Assembly (NCBI GenBank): GCA_047967505.1
Contig: CM106539.1
DNA length: 64,000 bases
Source: Dipteris shenzhenensis
Taxonomy: Eukaryota > Polypodiophyta > Polypodiopsida > Gleicheniales
Reading direction: 5' to 3' (one strand)
In this document: positions 36,962 through 49,469 of the stretch, in pieces
Numbering within the stretch: position 1 is the first letter of the stretch
Layout of the letters: each line of letters starts with the position of its first letter
The notes under the pieces: model-generated
The model's database searches: none
What the model was told of the DNA's origin: nothing
What the model saw: only the letters and a program-made list of their open reading frames with translations
Translations under genes and position numbers: made by a program

Positions 36962-39900
36962 CCTCCTCTTTCTCCCCTCTCATAGTGTGAAGTTGTTAGA
37001 GGCAGATAGGATGCTGAACTAAGGAAATACAAGACAAATCACCACTTTTAGTGAAGAATTCGCATAAAAATTTCCAGAATTACTATTCATAAGCATCAAA
37101 TATAGACTCCAGGTATCAAATCTAGACTTCAGGTTCATGTCGTTGTTGCTTAGTTGCTTGTGAGTAAGACAATCTACTGGCTTTAACTACCTCTGAGGTA
37201 TCTATGTGGGTCCACTGAAAGTGGTCATGCGATGAAAATGTGTGCGCATCACTAATCTTTGTGCATTGCCTCTTTCAATTATGCCAGTGGCAATCTTCTC
37301 CCACATTGTATCTACTCATGGATCCCTCTTGCAACTTGATATCTGTGTGGGTCCACTGAAAGTGGTCATGCAATGAAAACGTGTTGCGCATCACTAATCT
37401 TTGTGCATTCCCTCTTCCAATAATGCCAGTGACAATCGTCTCCCACATTGTATCTACTCATGGATCCCTTTTGCAGCTTGATATCATGCTTTCAACAGAA
37501 GCAACGGCATTCAAACTTGGCTCTATGCCATAAGAAGTAGCTCTTGCACTTTATTGCCAGACTCTGTATTTTAGCCTCGAAGAAGAATCCATGAACACTA
37601 AGAAGATGCATGGCATCCATGTCCATGCCCAGTCATCTGTTAGTGGACTCAATGTGGCAGCATTCTCTGCTGTCCATGGTTCTCAGATTAGGCTAGGTGC
37701 TGACATGGAAGCTGGATCTGATGACTTGGCACCATGCTGATGTGCTGATGTACCAGATCCATGGGCTGATGTGGCTCGGACCACATATACATTGGAGTCT
37801 GGACAGTCAAGTGCTTGTGTGACGCCTGATGACATGGCAGGTTGACCATGCATGCAGTGAGCCACATGGCAGGTTGGCATATGGCCCGTTGATTCAGCCC
37901 TTCTCCTGGATGGTTTAACTAGAGGGCCCGTTCACCTCTTTCAGTCTCTCTCCATGGCCTATATGAGGTGGGGTTCTCAGTGCTCACTCCCCTCGCCATT
38001 ACTTCCAGCACGTCATTCTCTGTCCATTGGAGAGTAGAAGCATGGTGTCCAGATTTGGAGCACATTGTCCATCAGATCTCCCATTACAAGAGGGTACCTA
38101 GAGACTACTAACATTCAAAGCGTGGCTACTTGAAATTGTATTGAGGTGGAGCTTCTATTTCAGCTTTCTTGGGCAGTATCTATACTTTGTCTTTATATGT
38201 TGTGTGTGTGTGTAAACCATTCTTGAGTTTAAGATTGCTTGTGCTGTTGTGCTCAGGTGTATGGTGATTTCTCTTACAGTTAATTCTCTCTGTCTAATCG
38301 CATTATTCCTCACACAGATCAAGTAAGAAATGTACCTGTATTTTATAATGATAATGTAGTTCATGATGTGGTTTTCCCTGTCTTGTGGCATCATCCCCTA
38401 AGGCTGATGTAAATGGCAAGCCTCAGGCTTCGTGGGTACTGTTTTGTGTGCTCTTTCTTTGTTTACTTGCAATTCACAGGCTGCCAGGCCTTGCACAATG
38501 GGAAGAAGTTGTCTCATTATCTCAGCCATGGCGGCATGCTCATAGTTTCCCGTTGAGCTATAAAGCAGGGTTGGGAAGGGTGCACCTCTAGTTTAACCCT
38601 TATTGGGCACAAGTAAACGCTGGTAGACAAGTGCCCAGGTAACTGCTCAGAGCAGTGAAGCTGACTGTCTAGGGGAATTTTGTTATGTCTGCATGTTTGG
38701 ATTAATAGCCGGTGAAAATAAGATGTTATGTCTCTTTGTTGCTAGCTTGAGGCTTTTTCCCGCATGTGCTTGGGAAGACTACACTTAATCTGCTGTCATG
38801 ATCAGTTTTGAGCAACAATGTCCAATTGTCGATTGTACATTGATGTTTACCTGCCTCCTCAACCCACCCATCCATTGTGTGTATTTGTAATTATTTCTTT
38901 CTATTACAAGTGGTGACAAGTGTGACTTGGTTTCTTACATGTAATGACCAGAATACAACACAGATGGATCACCTAAGTTTTCCACAATCATTCCAATGGT
39001 AGATGGTGGTACAGAAGGGTTTAAAGGGCATGCCCGGGTGATTATACCTGGAATGACACCATGCTTCCATTGTACACTGTGGTTATTTCCACCACAAGTC
39101 ACATACCCATTGTGTACACTGGCTGAGACTCCTCGCTCTCCTGCACATTGCATCGAGTATGTCCACCTTATCCTGTGGGGCCAGGTAAGCAATTGTGACA
39201 TTCATTGATTTAGTGAGGTAACGGCCTTCCTGAATAAAGTACAATTGATGGTTGAACTCTGTTTTTCCAGGACCGCTCAGACCAGTCCTTTGATGCGGAC
39301 AATCCTGAGCACATGAAATGGGTGTACGATCAGGTACCTAGTCTTTTGTTTTGCAATAAACTTAAGTCTTAAAGGAAGCAGTGTACACATTTAGGCCCCC
39401 ATCTCTTTATTTGTCTCTTTTGTTAACAATCCTGAGCACATGAAATGGGTCTACGATCAGATAACTTCTCTTTTTTTGCAATAGGCAAGGAAGCAGTGTA
39501 CATACTCAGGTATTTAGGTCCCAGTCCCTGTATTGTCTCTTTTTCTTTTTTTTTTAAATTACAGAACACACATGCTAGTTGTAAACTCAAAATTTGCTGT
39601 TAAAGCATGACCCCTTCTGAAAAGAGAAATTATCGTCTTTCAGTTCTTTCTAATATTCAACAGTGGATTGAGTGAAGAGCTGGGCCTATGTCCTATAGGA
39701 ATGTGGCCAAATAACTATCGTATATTTGGTCTAGTGAGTAATTAGAGTTATATTGATAGTATGCGGAAGGAGTGAGTGATGAGGGTGATAGGATATTTGG
39801 GGATAGGGCTAGATGAAAAGAGAGATGCGAGTGCTCGGCTCTTGACACAATTGGGTGGACTGTGAGGCTCTACATTTGAAAGGCAAAAGCATGAGACCTT

Positions 39901-42900
39901 TTGACATAATCCACTACGTTAGGATCATGCCCATGATGGCTACATGTGTCTTGCTCTTATCGTACCATCTTTGCAAGCAATTGTGTATGACCAGTTCGTG
40001 GGCTGTACACGTCCAACAGATGTTTCCCAAATGCTTGAGTGTGGTCTGCTCATTTGTATTCTCAGATATTTGATGAAACGTGTGCATAATATATGCTTGT
40101 AGGATCCTAGAAGTCCAAGAGTTCTCTGTGTTGTTACTTGGCATTGAAATCTGCGAGCATCAAGATCAGCCTCTATTGCCGATATGTTGTAATGTCATCA
40201 TATATTGCCAAGGAGAGTGATATCGTTGCTTTACCCATAGAAACTCAGATGTCTTGGAGGGAAACAACATGCTGCATTATACATGTCTCTGCATCTCCAT
40301 CTTTTGGATTGACAACCACGTGCATCCATGTATTGTAGGTAAGCCCCTATTGGTTTGGAGGTGTCTCTGTGTAGACGATGATGTTCATGTTATATTCTGA
40401 AAGCTGCTGGGTGCGGAATAGGCCCCTCCGTTTGTGTTCCACTAAAGTTATGTTATATTTCAACTTTCAAGTTTCTCTTCTCTCCGCCAGTCCTCTGAAA
40501 GTTAAAACAGAAAAAATAAATAATGCAGGGCCTCTATTGCCTGGTAAAAAAAGAGGCATCCAAGGCCCAGCTCTAATGTGCTTTGATCAGAAGGCTTCTA
40601 CTGCCTCCTACAACATTGCCAGCTCCATGAGTCAAAACTTGTATGATCCTATCTGATCACTTGTTCGTTCTTTGTCTTGATGCCCTTGTTTGGTCTCAAA
40701 GTGCCAAGTATTGGCTAAGTGCGCTGTGCAATGAGGTGTAGACTATAACTTTAAGACGTCAAGGCCAAATGCAGGCTTTGGGGAAGAGTTGCACTACATA
40801 TAGTGCCATATTTTGGGGGGTAGACTTTCATCAGGTTAGTAGATGTTTCAGGCAGACTAAGGTGCCTCTACTTTTAGATGCACAGCTCGAAACAGCCTTG
40901 AGAGCTGTTTTTTTGTCCACATAAATGCCTTATCCTGTGATGAAGCTGTATCTCTTGTGGCAAACTATTGAGGTCATTCAACTGATGGATATTTACATAG
41001 ATCCGTAGAACAGTTTTATTTCTTTGACCATTGAGAAGGGGGATGCTCGAAACATTATCAGGATACTAAGCAGTTCTTTTAAATCTGGTAGGATGCTGCC
41101 CATTTGGTTTACAAAAAGTTCCAGTTACATTGTAAGAAGAGGATCCCTTCACTACTATTGGTCTCACATGCCTCATGTCCATATTTGGAGGAGGGCAGAG
41201 GTCTCCAATCCACTTGCCCTTCGCCCCGCCCTAGCATTTATGACATGCAGGCCTGCCTTGTGTTCCTCCATCTGCATGTTATGTCCACGTGTGGGCATAA
41301 CATGGCTAGTATTAACCTATGGTCTCATGTTCTAACCTTAGGAGAGTTAGGATGCATGGTGGTCTTAGGATTGAGACAGGTAAGACTCCCTGCATCTATA
41401 TAAGTGAGAGCCATTACTCACTTGGGTCATTCTTGGAGTGGGGCAATAGCTAGCTAGGTTGAGAGCCCCTCCAGTCCGTGTCTCCGTAAAGACATCTGTG
41501 TGCAGATGGGGCTGCTTGGTATGGGAGGCGTACTGGGATGGTTGGAGGTTGCCTGACCTCTAGCTCAGTGGTGATACTTAGGGATCTACAGTTGGGTGGT
41601 GACGCACTTGCCTACACAACATGTGTCCCTGTGATACTTAGGGATCTACAGTTGGGTGGTGACGCACTAGCCTACACAACATGTGTCCCTGTGTTTGTAT
41701 GCTGGCGATTGTTGAGCTTGTAGGTTAGCATGGAGATAGAGGAGATCCTAGAACCTCTAGGTTAGTAGCCTCACTTGTTTGCTTGATTCCGACGATTGCA
41801 TGTGTGTGATTGTGTGCTAGAGGTAGATTTCATAGAATTCGTGGATGCTTGAATTCATTGTATATTGTGTTGAGATCTTGCAGTACGAGTTATATTCGAA
41901 TGCACTTTCTAGGGATTGTGGAGAGAAGCCATTCATGGTCTGGTATGGCATGGATATCTGAGGGGGGTGTGGGGTGTGAGGGGGGGGGGGGGATTAGACA
42001 TTATGTGAGAGGTGGATGGATCAAGAGGGGCTATTGAGTGGTCTTGAGGCCCGGGTAGTCACCAGTAGGTAGGTGAGCAAAGGTGGAGCCATCCCGATAT
42101 GTGGTGGAACTACCTGGTTCCCGCTTGCGAGTGTACCTTTATGTTGATTTAGTCCTTGATGTTCTCCGGGGCTGCACCTTTCTGCTTTTCTTCTTTTTCT
42201 TTGAGCTTCTCCACTTTGCCTTTGTTCTTATCTGTATCCCTAGCCATGAGGGGGATTATAATTGAGGATGAAGTGTTTATTTGGGGGGGGGGGGGGGGAG
42301 TCAACTTATCTAGACTGAGGATCTCAACTCACCGTTAGAAAATGTGGCTGTACTGGGCAGGGCTGTGAGGATCTCAACTCCCCGTTGGGAAATGTGGCTG
42401 TACTGTGAGGATCTCAACTCACCGTTGGGAATTGTGGTTGACGGCTTATCTGGACTGTGAGGATTTCAACTCACTGTTGGGAAATGTGGTGGTACTGGGC
42501 AGGGCTGTGAAACAACGGGAGAGGTATGGAGAAGTGGCTGGCTGGAGCAGAGGCAGTTGTTGAGAGAGGGTTGGTGAGGGCAGAGAGTAGAGCGGGGTAA
42601 TGTGGGAGAGGCAATGGGGGCGGTAAGCAGGTACTAGTGGAGCAGAGGGACAGGTCGCAGCCGGGAAAGAGCAGAGGGACAGGTCACAGCCGGGAAGCAG
42701 CAGAGGCCCAGGCTGAAACTGAACTGACATGGTGCTAGAGCAGGGTACTAGAGCAGGTAGACGAGGCGAAGCAAGTGTGCGAAATACTGGGGCAGCAATG
42801 GCAGTGTGCTGGAGGAAGGTAACGAGCAGAAAGCAGCAATGCGGGATGCTTGAGAAGGAAGGCAGAGGTTTGGCTCAGAGCAATGCAGCAATGGCAGCGA

Positions 42901-42988
42901 TCTTTGTACAATCAAGAACCAGTGCAATTCGGCTAGAGCAGGCGGGGTGTGGTGGAGCGGGGCTTGGGAGGGAGGTGGGGCTTGGGGG

Positions 42989-43038
<50 letters not shown>

Positions 43039-44376
43039 AAAGAAAGAAAGATATATTAACATCCTCGGGAGACCTCATAGGCCTATGGGACAAACACACA
43101 CCAAAAGGTGAACACCAAAACATCAGTTATAGACTGAGAGTCTCTTGTGAGTGTATATAGCACTCACAAAGTTATTATAGGTTAACAACAGTCTACTACA
43201 GTCTACTACCAACTATAATCGGCCTGCATTACATCAAGACTGAGAGTCTTTAGGCTTGGATTTGAAGTCTCTTATAAGTGCTTTTCCATCTCTGTAAACA
43301 GCCCATTTCCTTCCTTTCGAGCATCCTTCACTTTAGCCAATTCAGTGGCCTGAGTTGGGGTAAGCTCCTCTGCTATCCATATTTTAGTGCCTTTCAGTTT
43401 ATTGGTTTGCTTAAGAATCTTGCTTCTTTTCATCTTGTTCTGGAAGCATACTTTGGCTTGTGTCCCCTCCTGTAAGACAACTATTACATCTTCAGCATCC
43501 CATTCTAGTTGTGGGGTTCTTTCCATGATATTTTCCAGTGTTTCCTTTCGAGCTCCTTCAAACCAGCCCTCTAGTAGCCCCCCTATTCGTACGAGTCATG
43601 TATTAGCCACCCTCTTTTCCTGTTCTTGTACTTCTTCATACACATCCGATGTGTTAACTTTAGTGTCCAGAGTTGCTGTAATATCCTGTTTTACTGATTG
43701 GAGTTGACTTGTGACCAGGTCCTGGACTTTAGTCACCATCTGTGGTGTGGGTGCTGCTGTATTGTGTATCTGCAGTACCTCATGAATAATTTCCTGTTTT
43801 CCTTGTGCTTCCCATGCATCTGTTTTCCTCTCTAAAGCTGCAAGTCTGAGCTTGAGCTCACGGATTTCCTGCTGTAAGTAATAAATATGCTCTTGTGGGT
43901 CTATCATGCTTACCATTCTCTTCTGCTGTAGATAGTTCTTTGCATATGGGGACGGCGTCTTTGCAAACACATAGGGGGGAGGCGAGGGGAGAGCTGCAAC
44001 GTAGGAATATAGTGCTTTTGTCGGGGTCGAGACAAGTGTCTTGATCTTGGGGAAGGCCACAGGTGTCTTGGGATCCCCATCCATAGTGGCCTGCATATAT
44101 TCAGGCGCCCCTTGCTGTAACTAACCCCCAGGGTTGGGTTTTGGGGCTCAGCCCAAACCCTGGGGTTATGTGTCCCTTGCTGAGGCGGGCGGTGACTTCT
44201 GGTGGCGGCCATTGCTGGTTGCTGTTGTGGCGGCTGCTGCTGTGAGGGAGGCTGAGGCGGGGAGACTGAGCGGGTGAGGGAGGCTGAGGCGGAGAGGCTG
44301 AGCAGAGGGGCTAGTAGGAGAGGCTGAGCGGAGGGGTTAGCGGGAGAGAGAGGCTGAGGGAGGGGCTAGCGGGAGG

Positions 44377-44417
<41 letters not shown>

Positions 44418-44499
44418 CTAGCGGGAGGGGCTGAGCGGAGGGGCTAGCGGGAGAGGCTTAGCGGAGGGGCTAGCAGGAGAGAGAGGCTGAGGGAGGGGC

Positions 44500-44544
<45 letters not shown>

Positions 44545-47234
44545 GAGGGAGGGGCGAGAGAAAGAAAGAAAGTGTATTATTGTCCACTAAAGGCCAAAAT
44601 GGGCCCATGGGACATCAAGAACTCTGCGTACAAGATAGCACAAAATCAACGTGCCACAAAGAAGAGGCATCGTCGAATATCATCTAAGTGCTACGCAATA
44701 CAATGCAAGTGAAAGTACATAATGTCAAATCCGAGCCTAAATACAAAGTAAGCTAGATGCAAGGAAACCGCCCCTGGGTGCAAAATGGGGGGATGAGTAC
44801 AATATGTCAATGCAAAGATACAAGTCCATGTATCACGGAGTCTGAGAACCAAAATAATACTGGAAATCCTGTCCATCGACTCTGCCTCCTGCTATGAGAG
44901 TACAAATCTGAGCAAAAGTGAGGTGAGCGGCTGGTAGGGCGAGATCTCCATGAGTAAGTCTCCTCCGAAAAGCTGCCATCATCCTGGATCGTCTGGAGAT
45001 GAAGCGGCGAGTACGTCCCCTATGTAACAAGATCCTGCGGCGTCTACAAACCATCTCATATGTACATCCACAGGGTGGAGGCATGTGTCCTGTGTGAGCT
45101 CTGACCTCCTCGTGCTCCTCCTGATACCTGTCATCTGGTATAGCGTGTGTCTGAGCTCTATCGGGCTGGGCTCTATCACGCTCCGGTCTGTGCTGATGGT
45201 CTCTGAGGTAGTCTCGTCGAAGCATAGTGGCCTCCCTGACATAAAGAGCTAGGCAATGCTGATCCTCATAATCCATCACTCATGAGAGAGGTCCAAAGCC
45301 ATCCGTGAAGAGACAGTGGAATCTCCCTCTGATCTCATAATATAGCGGGCATCTGCAAATGAAGTGCTCCTCTGACTCCACCTCTCCCATGGTGCAACAA
45401 GGGCAGATCCTGGTCTCTCGGCCTAGACGCCGTCCATCCTCCATGCGTCGCATCCTACCAGCCTCTATCTCGAGCTGATGCGAAGAGACTCTAAGCTGGC
45501 CAAGGGCAATCCTCAGTGAGTGGGACATGTGGATACCTGTGTAGCCTGGTGGAATGACAAATCCATCCTCTGAGATCCGAAGGAAGTGGTCACGATATGT
45601 GGCCATCTTCGTCGGAAGCTGCGTGGGATAAATCCAAGTGCGGTACGTATGAAGCTGCAGCAAGTCTGCTCTCGTGACCTGACTAAGCTCGTGGCGAGTC
45701 AACTCGAGATGAGGGGCATCTATGCTGTATCGGAAGGGAGGCAGTCTATCCATGTCTAGTCCAAGAGATGTGAGCCACCTAGTGAGTCTGAAGTACCAGC
45801 AGTATCGGGCCCCAGATCGTGCCAACTCCAAAGAAGATGCAAGTGCTAACCATGGCAACCGAGCTCTGCCTGCTGCTGAGTCTCCAAACTCCCTAACCCT
45901 GTGCAAATACATGACCGACTGAAACGCTGTATCCAATGCAAGGGGAGTAGCTCCAAACTCTGCTAGCATGATCTCGTGCGGAACTGTAGCCTTGGCCCTA
46001 ATGAGCCGAGAGAACATGATGATCTGTAACCTCTCTACTCGTCTCCAATCTGCAGCGCCAAGGTCTCCTGCCCAGAAAGGAGCTGCATACATCGCAGCTG
46101 GTCTCACCAATGTGTCAAATAGCAGGGATTTCGTATCGGGATGCTGAAAGTGGGACTGAAAACACTGACGCTCAAGATGAGCCAACGAAGCATACCCTTT
46201 ACTAATCCTATCTCGTGCTGCATATGTCATGGTAAAGATCGGTCCCCTGAAAACTGCCCCCAAATAAGTGTACTCTCTAACAAGCTCAATGGGCTGTCCG
46301 TCATAAGTGAAGCAAAACTCATCCGTGCTGTAGATACGATCAGAGGTGTTGAAAACCATAACCTTGGTCTTGCCAAGGTTTACGGTCAATCCCCTGTCCT
46401 GGCAAAACCTGTGGAGTGCCTCAATATGTGCCTGGAGGCCCTGAGCAGTAGAGGAAATGAGAACCACATCGTCCGCATACAGGAGGATAGGAATGGAGGA
46501 TCCTGAGAGAGTAGAGCCCACACCGCCTGTCATCTGTACGAACATCTCTAGCTCATCAATATATAGTCCAAAGAGAGTAGGAGAGAGCGGGCAACCCTGC
46601 TTTACCCCAATCGTGCTGCATACCTCCTCTGAGAGCCCCTCACGTGTCCGAACCCGACCAGTGACCCTCTCATACAAAGCCATGATAGCCCACTGTGTTT
46701 CTCCACTGAAGCCCATCTCGCGAATCCTCTGAAACAATCTGAATCGCGGAACTGTATCAAATGCCTTCCTGAAGTCCACGAAGCAACAATAAAGCCGTTG
46801 CCTTCGTGACTTCGCCTCCTCTACTAGTGCCCTGAGTGTGAGAATGTGGTCAAGCGTCGAATGATCCCTGCGAAATCCAGCCTGTCCTCTGGCTCTGAGT
46901 CCTATCGTCTCGGCATGGTCATTTATACGGCTTTCCAAAACTGATGCATAGATCTTGGCCATAATGTGGCCAATCATGATGGTCCTGTGATTCGACGGCT
47001 CCATAGGGTCCCCCGACTTGTGGATAGGTACTATGGTATTGCCTAACCAGGACTGTGGTAGGTCTGTACAAACAGACTCATTGAAGAGACGGGAGAGAAC
47101 AAAAGCTAAGGTATCAATCCCATGGATTACATACTCCGCTTGCAATCCATCATGATCCTTAGCTCTCCCGTTCTTCAATCGGTGGACTGCTGCACGGACA
47201 CTCTCCGGTGTGAAGAGACTAGATGAAGCTGGCC

Positions 47235-47283
<49 letters not shown>

Positions 47284-47441
47284 AGTTTTTAAAAGTCTTC
47301 AAAAGACCAAAGTGTCTATCAGACTAAAAGAGCCTGATACAATGAGATGAGGGAGGCTGAGGGAGGGGCGAGAGAGAGAGAGCGAGAGAGAGAGAGAGAG
47401 AGGCTGAGGGAGGGGCTAGCAGGAGAGAGAGGCTGAGGGAG

Positions 47442-47503
<62 letters not shown>

Positions 47504-49398
47504 AGTTTTTAAAAGTCTTCAAAAGACCAAAGTGTCTATCAGACTAAAAGAGCCTGATACAATGAGATGAGGGGTGAACCTCTAAGCGGGCATCAGTACC
47601 CATAACGAATACCAAAAAAAAAAAAACACCCATAATCATCATGATACCAATACATAGAGAGCACTTTCTCAACTCAACGAGAGGATGGGGGCTGATGGCA
47701 TTGTGATGACCATCTTTGTGATGTCAAGCTTGAGAGGGGGTCAACGATGTGCGAGGCTGCTGTAGCGGCATGGAATTTGTGATGGCGCTGATGGCTGCCG
47801 ATATGTGTGGTCTGCTAGCTACAGCCTAGAGAGAGAAAATAAATAATTTATTAAAAGCATTTGGAAGACCAAAGGGTCTATGAGACTAAAAAGAAACTAA
47901 TACAATAAGCTAAGGGTGGAGCCACTAAGCGTGCATCAACACCTATGAGGAAAACCCTTTGGTGTCGATACATAGAGAGAGAACTCTCTGGGCCCTCGAA
48001 GTAGGAGCTAGTAGGGGCATCAACTCTAGGAGGTGGGACTCTAGGAGGTGGGCATCGATGCGCGAGGCTGATATGGTGGCTTATAACCTATGATAGGTCG
48101 TTGGCAACTATTGACATGTGTGGTCTGCTGTGGTCTCTTGGCTATAGCCCTACGGGCGAACAAGTACCACCGTCACTCATGTAGGCTGGGCCTGCGGTCC
48201 GATGTGCATGGAGAGGCCACCTAGTGTGATCTGTGCTTCAGTGCGCCAACGAGTCTGCCATGTCTGTAGCACTCTGGTGTGGCTCCTTGACGCTGCCGTC
48301 TCCGTGGGTCTCCTCGAAACCGCCATCTCCGTGGGTCCTATTGGTCGGTGCTGTTTGGCTGGAAAACTTAGTGATCATACTCTGAGTGGGGTCTGGCTGT
48401 GTGTCCTGATCACCCTCCTTGTGTTGGACAGCCTCATGGATGAAGGCTGTCAAGTAGCTCTGGTTTGGGTAGGATGGGAAACTAGATAGGGATCGAAGAC
48501 CATCTCTAAAAAGGTTGTGATATCGACCTCTGATTTCTTAGTACACAAGACATTTGAATGCAAAATGCTCCTCTAACTCGATCTTCCGAGACTCACGCAG
48601 CGGAATTCTTTGGATATGCCCTCCGCCTGATCACTCTCCAGGTCATAGAATGCAGTATTCTACAGCTGCAGCTAAAACACCCTCTTCATACACGCAGGTA
48701 TACCGCAAAGGAGGTCTATATTGACCTATCATTGGTCACCATGAGCAGATTTTTAATTTACAGCAAGAGGTTCCAGAGTTAAAAATGCAGTTGGCAGCTC
48801 TGACAGCTAAACTTCAGGCTTTTTAATTGGCCTAGCAAGCATGCAATCATAGATGAAGTCATGAAAGCATGTAAGGCTTCTCCTCCCACTCCTGAACTAG
48901 TCTCCACAGTTAAAGATTTCATTTAGACTGAAGTGCAAACGTTTAAGAAGAAGTCACTGTGGAGGTTGAGATAAAGGCAAAGAAAACCAATATCCAAGAA
49001 GAGCTTAAGGAACACGAAGCCAGATGCGAAAATGCATTGAAGATTCGAATAAGAGGACTCCCAGAAAATTGACGGGCCACATGTACAGATTGCCATTAGC
49101 GTTCTATCTATGACCTCATGCCAGTACATCCCCATCCACCATCAGGCCCATCATGATCTCCTCTTTTGTTGCCTCCCACTTATGTATTTGATGCATCTGA
49201 CTAGACTTGGCATTGGATCTAATTTGATACGATGATGATGTTATGACTATGTAGTACTTAGTATTTAGCATGGGTGATGATGCTCATTTAGTAGCCCCAC
49301 CCTTTCAGCATATTGTATCAGGTTTCTCACACTCTCATAGACCCATCGGTCTTCTGAAGACTTTAATAAACACTCTCCCCCCCCCCCCCCCGCCCCCC

Positions 49399-49469
<71 letters not shown>

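Larger units (their letters stand above)
36736..38963 (+). other. ECR1 intron 3 (2.2 kb)
   Basis: Holds a poly-C/(CT)n tract at 36878-36957, a 141-bp tandem duplication at 37199-37482 and a possible LTR-like block around 37880-38340 with a TATATGAGG motif near 37960, which I could not confirm. No gene. Confidence 0.85.
43035..44560 (-). mobile_element. ORF1-only LINE-derived element
   Basis: In minus sense: a C/T-rich array of tandem repeats (44560-44200), an ORF1 with coiled coil (to 43272), a short 3' UTR and a (TTTC)n/(CT)n tail at 43035 and below. No RT or endonuclease lies between. The structure resembles the ORF1-only HAL1 elements known from mammals. A 5'-truncated relative of the ORF1 end and 3' tail is at 49745-50225, and a + strand ORF1 relative is at 48735-49075. 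Confidence 0.6.

Noticed and set aside
37880-38340. LTR in ECR1 intron 3
   Set aside because: A TATATGAGG motif and promoter-like context were noticed, but no TG...CA boundaries, PBS or second copy could be found.
39425-39461. Alternative exon 5
   Set aside because: It has no splice donor (GT changed to AT) and no acceptor directly before it; it is a dead duplicate.
45722-46732. Plus-strand frames over the LINE RT
   Set aside because: They are antisense shadows of the long minus-strand RT frame with its full motif series.
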